Source: a virus. From it: DNA of 23,382 nucleotides. The notes under the pieces were generated by a model. It worked only from the letters and a program-made list of their open reading frames with translations. It was not told the origin of the DNA and did no database searches. The DNA is taken from positions 1 to 23,382 of the IMG/VR virus record IMGVR_UViG_3300006916_000402. One strand, written 5' to 3'. Made by a program: the position numbers and the translations under genes. Within the stretch, counting starts at the first letter, position 1. Each line of letters opens with the position of its first letter. Shown piece after piece: positions 11,457 to 18,793 of this stretch.

Positions 11457-11680
11457 TGAACCGACGCTCACCGGTCGTTGCCGGTCAGCAGAAACAGGCA
11501 ACGTCGTTTGGGACCATCGCGCAGTTTGACGTAATAGAAGCCGGCACAGTGCTGGCAGCGCCACAGATGACCACAGCAGAGCGGGACGCACTTTCAGCGT
11601 CCAACGGATGGATCATCTACAACACGACAACCAACAAGCTCCAGTGCTACGAAAATGGGGCGTGGGCAAACGTGATATGA
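11456..11680 (+). CDS. small fibre-like structural module, 74 residues
   Basis: The start overlaps the previous stop (TAATG). The C-terminal half, MTTAERDALSASNGWIIYNT then NKLQCYENGAWANVI, matches a short beta motif I know from phage tail fibres and appendages (TTxERDALxAxNGxIIYNTTxNxxQxYENGxW), where it usually occurs inside a much larger protein. The first 35 residues are polar. Here it stands alone between an unknown head gene and the connector. It may be a small neck or appendage protein, or a broken-off fibre module. The family resemblance is from memory and the function is inferred. Confidence 0.65.
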   Translation: MNRRSPVVAGQQKQATSFGTIAQFDVIEAGTVLAAPQMTTAERDALSASNGWIIYNTTTNKLQCYENGAWANVI

Positions 11681-12592
11681 ATGACATTAGCAGAAGGCAT
11701 TGAGCTTGTACTGGACCGCGTAGGGCTTGAAGCGACCAACACTACGTTCAAGAATCGCGCGCGCAGATACATAAACATCAACGCGGTGGAGATCGCCAAC
11801 TTGTTGAAGTGGTGGTGGCTCAACCGAACGGTGACGTTCCGCACGACAAAGACGTTTACCATCACCGGCGCGTCGGGTGTATTTACGGTGGGCGAAACCG
11901 TGACAGGCGGCACGTCCAGCAGCACTGCCGTAGTGGACTCGCACGACACGACGAACGGGTTGCTGTTTGTCTACAACGAGTCTGCCGATTTTACGGCGTC
12001 AGAAACGATTACGGGAGGTTCCAGCAGCACTACAGCGACCTACCAGTCAGCAGCCAACACGCGCGTATACACGCCCGTTGACGGGTACGTGGGCGCGTGG
12101 TGGTCATTTATGAACGTCACGGACGAATGGCCTATAGAGATCATAGGTCCAGACGAGTACGATCTCTGGGATGAGGACCGCAGCCTGTCCGGTAACGTAT
12201 ATAAGGTCTTAGTCGGGGGGACGGACTCCACCACCGGCTACCCAGAGGTCGAGTTTTACTACACGCCGTCTACTACCGGGCAGGAAATACGTGCGCGGTA
12301 TCAGATGGCAATATCGACGTGGGCGGCATCCAATGACGGCGACACATTCTTAAAGCTCGGCATTCCGCAGATAGGCGAATCGGCGCTGGTGTATGGGGCG
12401 ACAAAGCTGTTGCTGCAGGAAAAAGGCGACGAGCAAGGCGCGCAGCGCGAAGCCAACGAGCTGGTGCGCGCTGTTGCGCTGATGAAAAAGCAAAACCTGC
12501 TACAGCAGGGCAACAGGCGCTACCCGTCGCAGGTCGAAGACCATGACTATATGGTCCGCACAGACAACCAGCTTGTTGTTGAGGCGGGCTAA
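11681..12592 (+). CDS. head-tail connector / tail accessory factor (P22 gp4-like) with beta-repeat insert
   Basis: The 303-residue protein starts directly after the previous stop. Its N-terminus (MTLAEGIELVLDRVGL...RARRYININAVEIANLLKWWW) is the helical beginning typical of connector proteins that dock on the portal. The C-terminal part (IPQIGESALVYGATKLLLQE, then a long charged helix) is also typical. Between them, residues about 57-125 are Thr/Ser/Gly-rich, with two copies of an 18-residue motif 36 residues apart, FTVGETVTGGTSSSTAVV and FTASETITGGSSSTTATY. This looks like an inserted beta domain. Immediately downstream is the gp10-like hub, reproducing the P22 order gp4-gp10. It likely plugs the portal after packaging. 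No lysozyme-like motif is seen. Confidence 0.72.
   Translation: MTLAEGIELVLDRVGLEATNTTFKNRARRYININAVEIANLLKWWWLNRTVTFRTTKTFTITGASGVFTVGETVTGGTSSSTAVVDSHDTTNGLLFVYNESADFTASETITGGSSSTTATYQSAANTRVYTPVDGYVGAWWSFMNVTDEWPIEIIGPDEYDLWDEDRSLSGNVYKVLVGGTDSTTGYPEVEFYYTPSTTGQEIRARYQMAISTWAASNDGDTFLKLGIPQIGESALVYGATKLLLQEKGDEQGAQREANELVRAVALMKKQNLLQQGNRRYPSQVEDHDYMVRTDNQLVVEAG
11882..12043 (+). repeat. two-copy beta-motif repeat inside the connector gene
   Basis: Residues 68-85 and 104-121 of the connector repeat the pattern F-T-x-x-E-T-(V/I)-T-G-G-(T/S)-S-S-(S/T)-T-A, with a period of 36 residues (108 bases). The DNA copies have diverged, so the duplication is not recent. Confidence 0.7.
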
Positions 12593-14154
12593 TGCCTATA
12601 GCGGCTGATACGATAAAATACGGCCCGTGGACGATGGGCGTTCGGTATGACCTGCCGCCAGAGGATATCGGTCCCAACGGACTGCAGGACATGCTCAACA
12701 CGCGCCTGACGCAGTCTGCCGGCATTGAAAAGGTCTTAGGGACTAAGAGCTACGAGAATGCTGCGGCGTTAGCAGGCACGCCCACTGTCACGGCGTGTGG
12801 GCAGTTTCGCGTGCCGTCAACCGGAGCCGAGCGCGTGTTTATTGTAGCCGGCGCTGCCATGTATTACTACAACAGCGGCTGGTCAGATATTACGGGCTCC
12901 GTAACGATAACCGCTGGGGATGACAATACGTTTGAGTGGGTCCGAGCGTTTGACACGCTGGTCCTGACTAACGGCGTCGACGCGCCGATCAAGTGGTCAG
13001 GCACGGGCAACGCTGCCGTGCTGGACGTAGACAGCCGGTTCACGACAGCAGATCACGTAGCTTTCTTCGACAACCGCGTATGGATGGCAAACACAAACGC
13101 CGACGAGGACCGCGTGTGGTACTCGGACGCGGGCGATCCTGAGACGTGGGGTGCATCATCCTTTTACAACCTCGGAAGCCCTGTGCGGGGCTTACAGCCC
13201 CTACAAAACGCATTGGCGATCCATACCGAAGATTTTATCGCGGTGCTGATTCCTACGGGCAACGCGACGATCCCTTACCAACTACAGCAGCGCACTACGA
13301 CCGACCCGCGCAACCCACAACAAGGGGGCAGCATCTCTGGGCGGGCCATTGTCACGATCCCCGGTAACGCGCAGGTGTTTGTGTTGGAAGACGGCGTGTA
13401 CATGTGGGCCGGTGGCGAGATCGTAGAAAAGGTCTCATACGCGCTGGACGAGGGTTACTGGGCAAATATAAGCAAGTCGCGCCTTTCGCAGAGCTTTGCC
13501 ATCTACTATGCCGACGAAAACGAGGTGTGGTTTTGGTTGCCCAACGACAACACAAACTGCAACGAGATTATGGTTATGTCGCTGCGCCACCGCTACGCAG
13601 ACGAGACAAGCGGACAAACGCGCTTTGCGTGGTACGGTCCACTCAACGGAATTGGCGCGACGTTTGAGCGCAACTGTGCTGCCATAATTGATGACAAGCC
13701 CCACGCCGGCAGCTTCGGCGGCAAGCTGCTGGACCACGCGCCGGCAGTCACATACAACCACGAGTCTGCAGCCTACGACAGCCACTTTGAGACGGCGTCG
13801 CCGGCCCCATTAGGGGGTGACGTGGACCTGCGCTGGCTCTACGCGCGCACCTACTACGACGCGCTGGGAGCCTATACCCTAACAGTCCAGCAAGAGTCAC
13901 AGGGCGTAGGCGGTAACGTAGGAACACTGACGACGACCGGTGGGGGTGGTGTGATGGATGCGTTTACGCTCGACACGGACGCTGTAGGGACGAAGCGTAT
14001 GGTTAGTAAGGATCTCGACCTAAAGGGATACGACCCACACAGCTCCCTCAAATTCACAAACAATACTAAAGACGAGCCATACCGGATTCGACGAACGCAC
14101 CTGCAGTACAAGGTGATTGGTAGGCAACGGAAACCGAGAGCAGGGGTTAGCTAA
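12592..14154 (+). CDS. tail hub / packaged-DNA stabilisation protein (P22 gp10-like)
   Basis: The 520-residue protein begins at a TAATG overlap with the connector. It shows the pattern of the beta-propeller-like tail hubs of P22-type and related podoviruses. After an N-terminus with LPPEDIGPNGLQDMLNTRLT there are repeated strands such as AERVFIVAGAAMYYYNSGW, TFEWVRAFDTLVLTNGVDAP, RVWYSDAGDPETW, FVLEDGVYMWAGGEIVEKVS and NEVWFWLPNDN. The C-terminal domain (about 410-520) has RTYYDALGAYTLTVQQES and a basic end. P22 gp10 has 472 residues and closes the portal channel below gp4. The same partnership is implied here by adjacency and order. It probably also carries attachment points for fibres. Assignment is by fold pattern and synteny. 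Confidence 0.78.
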   Translation: MPIAADTIKYGPWTMGVRYDLPPEDIGPNGLQDMLNTRLTQSAGIEKVLGTKSYENAAALAGTPTVTACGQFRVPSTGAERVFIVAGAAMYYYNSGWSDITGSVTITAGDDNTFEWVRAFDTLVLTNGVDAPIKWSGTGNAAVLDVDSRFTTADHVAFFDNRVWMANTNADEDRVWYSDAGDPETWGASSFYNLGSPVRGLQPLQNALAIHTEDFIAVLIPTGNATIPYQLQQRTTTDPRNPQQGGSISGRAIVTIPGNAQVFVLEDGVYMWAGGEIVEKVSYALDEGYWANISKSRLSQSFAIYYADENEVWFWLPNDNTNCNEIMVMSLRHRYADETSGQTRFAWYGPLNGIGATFERNCAAIIDDKPHAGSFGGKLLDHAPAVTYNHESAAYDSHFETASPAPLGGDVDLRWLYARTYYDALGAYTLTVQQESQGVGGNVGTLTTTGGGGVMDAFTLDTDAVGTKRMVSKDLDLKGYDPHSSLKFTNNTKDEPYRIRRTHLQYKVIGRQRKPRAGVS

Positions 14155-17100
14155 TGAATATGTACGGGCCGGCAAACATGAACCCATATAACTACACCAA
14201 ACCTAAGCAACAAATGTCTGCAGCGGATTATTTCAGCATGACAGGCAGTGGTAGCGGCCAAAATAGCATGGCAGCTGTGTATAGCGCGTTGGGGTTAAAT
14301 ACTGGGCCTATTGGCGCAGCAAACACAGCTGCAGTGATGCAAAATACAACACAGCAGAGCGGAGCCAATCCGTTTGCCGGCAGAAGCATGGCTGATGCAA
14401 TGGGGGGCATGACGCCGGGTGTGCCACAAGGTGCTGCTAATACCAAATTTGTTATGGGTGGTAATGCTGGTCAGGTCATGAATAGGGGGCCAACAAGCAG
14501 TGCATCTGCAACGGGTTCGATGGCAGGCAATGATGCATATAGGGAGCAGTTTAGCCAATCGCCCGTCCAAACGACGGTGGCTGATCCGAACCAGCAATAC
14601 CGTGATGCCTTTAGCAGTGGCGCAGTGCAGACAACTACGCCAACGCCCACGAGCGATCCGAATGCGGATTACCGAGCGGCATTTACAAAAGCACCAGTGC
14701 AGACAACGGTGGCTGATCCGAACCGGCAATACCGGGACAATTTCGGGACAGCTCCAGTGCAGACAGCAGTTGCAACATATGATCCCAACGCCGCCTACCG
14801 TGAATACTTTTCGCAATCGCCAGTGCAAACTGTAGCACCTCAGTCAGCCAATGAGCCGTTAGACATGACTGGATATGAGGGTGGGCCCGGCATTCCCACT
14901 GGCGGCAGCGGGATGAGCGGAAGTGAGTCTATGGCCGATGCAATGGCGCGACTGGGCATAAACCCCGGGGCGGCAATAGGCGAACAGAATCAAACCGCAG
15001 CAGGATTGGGTAGTGTTGCAGGTGAGACAATGGCCGATGCAATGGCGAGGCTGGGTGTACAGCCCGGGACTGCCGTTGGTGAACAAAACCAAACCGCAGC
15101 AGGTCTGGGTAGCGTGTCTGGCGAGACAATGGCTGACGCAATGGCGAGGCTGGGCTTACAGCCCGGGGCTGCCGTTGGTGATTTCAATCAAGCCGCAGCG
15201 GGATTGTCCGAAGTTAGCACGCCTGAGTTATCCGGTGCTACAGCTCAGTCGGCTGGGACGGGCGTGGCAACGCCCTATAGCACGCTCGGGTTGGACGACG
15301 CGCTCAAGGTTGGAACCGGCACGCCTGTCGGCAGCACGTTAGCAGACCGGGCGGCAGCTACTGCGGATCAGGCGCTACTGGATAGGGTGCGGGCAGGCAA
15401 GCTGGTTAATACGGACACGCCGATGGTTGGCGCAGCCGAGCAGAATGTATTGGATCGTCTTGCGGGCAATCAGTTGGGCTCCAGCGCGGATCTGGACTCG
15501 GCTATGGTCGCGGCGCGGAACCGCCTGTCGAATAGCGGCGTAACACTCGACACGGACCTGACCAATCAGGCGCAGCAGGTCATTATGGATCGCTTGATGG
15601 GTGGCAGTAATCCGTTGGTTGAGCAGCAGCGCGCAGATTTTCTTGAGCGGTCCCGGCAGCAGCAGGAGCAGTTGCGTGAAAACCTTAACCGCATGGGCGT
15701 GTTGCGGAGCGGCGATACGGCAGAGGCGCTGGGAGACTTTATCGGCTCGCGTGAGCGCACGCTCAATGATATTAACGCGCTGGGATATGACCTGCAGACG
15801 CAGGCACTGGCAGACGCACTCAACTTTGAGGGTCGGCGCGACAATCTAAGGCTCGCCAATGAGGATCTGGCGCGCGCAGCCATAGGCGATGTGGCAGGAC
15901 TGGCATCTCAATACGATCAGCGCGCTGCGTTGGAGTCAGGGCTTGCCGGGGATGCGGTGTCGCAGGCGTTGGGGCTGCAGAGCCGACGAGACCAGATGGG
16001 TATCGTCGATCAGGAGATGCAGCGGCAGGCTCTGACTGACGTATACGGACGGCAGGGTCAGCTATCGGCGCTGGAGACGGATCGTCTTAATCGTCAGTTG
16101 GCAATGGACGACGCCAGCCGTGCTGAGAGGGGTCTACAGTCCGATCTTGTTACGGCAGACCTACAGAGACGCTTGTCGCTTGCTGGCGACGAGCGGGCGG
16201 CACAGGCGCTCGGTTCGGACCTTACCAGCGCAGCGCAGCAACGCGCGCTGGCGGGACGTGCGGATCTTCGCGCACAGCAGGCGCTGGGCTCAGACCTCGC
16301 AACGGCTTCCCAGCAACGCGCACTGGCAAATACTGCAGATCAACGCGCTGGGCGGGCGTTGGATAGCGATCTCATCACGCAAGACTTACAGCGCCGGCTA
16401 TCGCAAGCGGCTGATTTACGGGCAACGCAGGCTTTGGGGTCAGACCTTACAGGTGCGGCGCAGGGCCGGCAACTGGCAGCGTCTGCGGACCAGCGCGCAG
16501 CAGACGCACTGCGATCCGATCTGGTGACACAAGATCTACAGCGACGCATCGCAGAGGCGGGCATAACGGGGCAATATTTCACTGGTGCAAATCAGGCCCC
16601 GGTAGAGACGTTATCTGGGCGTGCGATGGGGCTGGAGGAAGACCTCGCCCGCGCCAATGATCTACGCGCCCAGCAGCAGCTTGAGTCCATCTTGTTTGGT
16701 CAGGTCCAGACTGGTGCAGATAGTCCTATACAAACCCTCGCAGGGCAACAAGCAGCAGACGACCTGCAAACGCAGCAGCTCAACCGAAACCTTGCGATGT
16801 CCGACAACGCGCGCAGGACCCAGTTGGCCCAGCAGGACATACTCAATGCGATTGCCGGCAGAGGGCTACAGTCGGCAGCGGATCAACGCGCAGCGCAGGC
16901 GTTGTCCTCTGACTTAAGCACGGCTGACCTGCAGCGCAGGTTGTCCGAGGCTGACGCTACAGGCGACTTCTACGCACGCGGGTATGGGCAAGCGCCTACG
17001 ACGACGTTGCGCGCACGCGCCTTAGATCAAGACATCGCCGCATCGCAGGGCGCGGAAAACCGTGCTGAGAGAGCAATTGAAGACGCACTATTTGGCGAGG

Positions 17101-17432
17101 TTGATGGGACAACGACAGTTGGGGGATTAAATGCGGCGCAGGCGCGCCGACTTGCAAGCGACGCCGATGAGCGCGCCGCCGACTTACAAGAGCGCCAGTT
17201 GCGCGACATGGACATCGTGCAGTTGCTCGCGGCGCAAGATGCAGGGTTTGCTGGGTATACGCCAGTGCGCAATCAGATACTGCAAGCGTTAGGGTTGCCT
17301 ACGCCGGGAAGTTCAGCAACGCTCCCTCCCGGGGCAGTTCCGCGCGCAGATGGGACAATCGAAGCTGACGGCAGAATTTATCGCTATTCGTCAGATGGAC
17401 AAGAATTAATAGACGTAACGCCGGGGGGATAA
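14154..17432 (+). CDS. large repeat-rich internal virion (ejection) protein, 1092 residues
   Basis: The gene starts at a TAATG overlap and ends at another. The protein has almost no Cys or Trp and is rich in Ala, Gln, Arg, Asp and Gly. From the N-terminus: a Met/Asn/Gly/Ser-rich part; five copies of a YRxxFxxxPVQT unit (residues 126-229); three 33-residue copies starting MADAMARLG (259-357); a helical region (about 400-655); six tandem 25-residue helical repeats of the type ALGSDLxTxxxQRxLxxxADxRA (660-809); and two copies of a TG(Q/D)(Y/F)...QAP...LFG(Q/E)V module (805-854, 936-985). The C-terminus ends GRIYRYSSDGQELIDVTPGG. Its place after the gp10-like hub and before two other Ala/Gln-rich genes corresponds to the P22 ejection proteins. 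It probably lies inside the head and extends on injection. No enzyme motif is visible. Confidence 0.75.
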   Translation: MNMYGPANMNPYNYTKPKQQMSAADYFSMTGSGSGQNSMAAVYSALGLNTGPIGAANTAAVMQNTTQQSGANPFAGRSMADAMGGMTPGVPQGAANTKFVMGGNAGQVMNRGPTSSASATGSMAGNDAYREQFSQSPVQTTVADPNQQYRDAFSSGAVQTTTPTPTSDPNADYRAAFTKAPVQTTVADPNRQYRDNFGTAPVQTAVATYDPNAAYREYFSQSPVQTVAPQSANEPLDMTGYEGGPGIPTGGSGMSGSESMADAMARLGINPGAAIGEQNQTAAGLGSVAGETMADAMARLGVQPGTAVGEQNQTAAGLGSVSGETMADAMARLGLQPGAAVGDFNQAAAGLSEVSTPELSGATAQSAGTGVATPYSTLGLDDALKVGTGTPVGSTLADRAAATADQALLDRVRAGKLVNTDTPMVGAAEQNVLDRLAGNQLGSSADLDSAMVAARNRLSNSGVTLDTDLTNQAQQVIMDRLMGGSNPLVEQQRADFLERSRQQQEQLRENLNRMGVLRSGDTAEALGDFIGSRERTLNDINALGYDLQTQALADALNFEGRRDNLRLANEDLARAAIGDVAGLASQYDQRAALESGLAGDAVSQALGLQSRRDQMGIVDQEMQRQALTDVYGRQGQLSALETDRLNRQLAMDDASRAERGLQSDLVTADLQRRLSLAGDERAAQALGSDLTSAAQQRALAGRADLRAQQALGSDLATASQQRALANTADQRAGRALDSDLITQDLQRRLSQAADLRATQALGSDLTGAAQGRQLAASADQRAADALRSDLVTQDLQRRIAEAGITGQYFTGANQAPVETLSGRAMGLEEDLARANDLRAQQQLESILFGQVQTGADSPIQTLAGQQAADDLQTQQLNRNLAMSDNARRTQLAQQDILNAIAGRGLQSAADQRAAQALSSDLSTADLQRRLSEADATGDFYARGYGQAPTTTLRARALDQDIAASQGAENRAERAIEDALFGEVDGTTTVGGLNAAQARRLASDADERAADLQERQLRDMDIVQLLAAQDAGFAGYTPVRNQILQALGLPTPGSSATLPPGAVPRADGTIEADGRIYRYSSDGQELIDVTPGG
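14529..14841 (+). repeat. five YRxxFxxxPVQT repeats, 20-24 residues each
   Basis: Five tandem units read NDAYREQFSQSPVQT, NQQYRDAFSSGAVQT, NADYRAAFTKAPVQT, NRQYRDNFGTAPVQT and NAAYREYFSQSPVQT, joined by short Asp-Pro or Thr/Pro linkers. The DNA shares stretches such as ACGGTGGCTGATCCGAACC between units two apart. Confidence 0.85.
14928..15224 (+). repeat. three tandem 99-bp repeats (33 residues, MADAMARLG type)
   Basis: The ATG codons of MADAMARLG fall at 14931, 15030 and 15129, exactly 99 bases apart. Copies continue with PGxAxGExNQTAAGLGSV. The first two are nearly identical in DNA, pointing to recent duplication. A degenerate copy, SMADAMGGMTPG, occurs earlier in the same protein near residue 78. 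Confidence 0.9.
16131..16580 (+). repeat. six tandem 75-bp repeats (25 residues, SDLxTxxxQRxL type)
   Basis: Six consecutive 25-residue helical units begin GLQSDLVTADLQRRL, ALGSDLTSAAQQRAL, ALGSDLATASQQRAL, ALDSDLITQDLQRRL, ALGSDLTGAAQGRQL and ALRSDLVTQDLQRRI. They alternate between a DLQRR and an AAQQR form. A further detached copy (ALSSDLSTADLQRRL) lies at about 16896-16940. Confidence 0.9.
16566..17108 (+). repeat. duplicated ~50-residue module flanking a helical segment
   Basis: The first copy (16566-16713) reads TGQYF...NQAPVETL...ESILFGQV and the second (16959-17108) TGDFY...GQAPTTTL...EDALFGEV. Both follow an SDL...LQRR repeat ending in Ala-Glu-Ala or Glu-Ala-Asp-Ala, so the larger unit of repeat plus module seems to have been duplicated together. 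Confidence 0.75.
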
Positions 17433-18793
17433 TGCCTGAACCAATGACAATAGCAGCTTTATTAGGGCTGGGCAGCAGCATCGCAAACGCCGGTGCTGGC
17501 TATTACGCTCAGAAAGATTTAGAGCGAGCGCAAAGGCGTCAAGCTGCCGCACAGAAACAAGAAAATGCAATGGCAAACCTTTCTCGTGCGTTTGGGGGCA
17601 ACCCTATTGCCAATCAAGTGCCGTTAGACTTTCGGCCCGGGAAAGGTGCAAACCTTTTGAGCGCGTTAGGGCAATTGGCCGGCGCAGGTTCGCAAGCAGT
17701 CGGTTTGTATGGAGGCATGAAAGACAGGCAAGCACAAAACAGATTGCGGGACTTGCAAACACAGGCAGCTGCAAATCAGTTAGAGCAGCAAGCGGGTGCG
17801 CAGGCACAAACGGCAGGCGGCTATGTGCCAATACAAGTGGATGAGGCATTGCGCGGCACGTCTGAATTACTTGCCGCGCCTATAGAGACGAGCTCTATGG
17901 TATCACCTGCTTTCCGTGCAGGAGCGCAGCAGCAGCGTATGGATGACCTGACGCAGCAAGCGCAGCTAAACCTTATCAATGCAAATGCTCAAAGAGCGCG
18001 TGCGGCTGGAGGGACAAGTTTTAGTGGAAGCAATCGTATCCGAATTGCAGCAGATGCTGGGAGTAACGTGGCTACGTTAAACCCATTTCTTAGAGGTGAC
18101 GAGGCAAAAAAATTAATAGTTGAGCAAAGCGGTTCGATGTCCCCCGAATTGCTTACATCGGCGGTGGCAGGATACAATGAACAGGCAGCACAAATAAGGG
18201 ACAAATTTAATGCCATACTGGACGGTGCAGTAAAGCAAGCGACTAATACAAATTATGAAGACGGCGTGCTTGCATTAGAGGCAGGATTACAAGCGCAAGG
18301 CTACGACCTGTCAGAAAATATGTTGAGTTCATTCTTAGACCGAATTGATGCAGCAAGTGACGCATACAACTTTAGCGCAACTGAGAAAAAACAACTCATG
18401 CAGTTGACGACCATACGTGCGAATGCTTTGAGGGCAATAGAGACCCTGACTGACCCAGAAGCAATAGGGCAAATACAGGAAGCGTTTGGGAGAAGTGAGG
18501 GAGCTATAAAAAAAGCCCGGGCCTATTTAGTAGGCGAGCAAGAAGCGATTGGGCCGGAAGCGGCAAACTTCCTAACACAATTAGGATTCCTCCGTGACAC
18601 GGTAGCACGCTATCGCTCTGGAGCAGCCTTAACCGAAGCCGAGCAGGATTTCTACGAAGGATTAGTAGGGGGAATATTTACACAACCAGAGCAACTCAGA
18701 AACACGTTGGGTGAATTAGTAAATCAAATGAACCGTGAGATAACAAGCCTATATGAAGTAGAAGCAATTAGTCGCGGAAAAGGTCCATACTAA
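17432..18793 (+). CDS. probable internal virion (ejection) protein, 453 residues
   Basis: The gene begins at a TAATG overlap, preceded by a G-run that can act as a ribosome-binding site. The N-terminus (residues 5-25, MTIAALLGLGSSIANAGAGY) is a small hydrophobic Gly/Ala helix, followed by a Gln/Arg/Ala helix (AQKDLERAQRRQAAAQKQEN). This arrangement recurs at the start of podovirus ejection proteins. A second Gly/Ala-rich stretch is at about 72-95. The rest is mainly helical and ends with an acidic/polar region. It lies between the repeat protein and the 673-aa protein, so I place it as the gp7/gp20-like partner that inserts in the host envelope. Base composition is visibly more AT-rich than in the neighbours to the left. 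No enzyme motif seen. Confidence 0.7.
   Translation: MPEPMTIAALLGLGSSIANAGAGYYAQKDLERAQRRQAAAQKQENAMANLSRAFGGNPIANQVPLDFRPGKGANLLSALGQLAGAGSQAVGLYGGMKDRQAQNRLRDLQTQAAANQLEQQAGAQAQTAGGYVPIQVDEALRGTSELLAAPIETSSMVSPAFRAGAQQQRMDDLTQQAQLNLINANAQRARAAGGTSFSGSNRIRIAADAGSNVATLNPFLRGDEAKKLIVEQSGSMSPELLTSAVAGYNEQAAQIRDKFNAILDGAVKQATNTNYEDGVLALEAGLQAQGYDLSENMLSSFLDRIDAASDAYNFSATEKKQLMQLTTIRANALRAIETLTDPEAIGQIQEAFGRSEGAIKKARAYLVGEQEAIGPEAANFLTQLGFLRDTVARYRSGAALTEAEQDFYEGLVGGIFTQPEQLRNTLGELVNQMNREITSLYEVEAISRGKGPY

Noticed and set aside
14529-15224. CRISPR-like or intergenic repeat array
   Set aside because: The repeats are in frame, vary at codon third positions and are translated within one long protein. 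There are no unique spacers.
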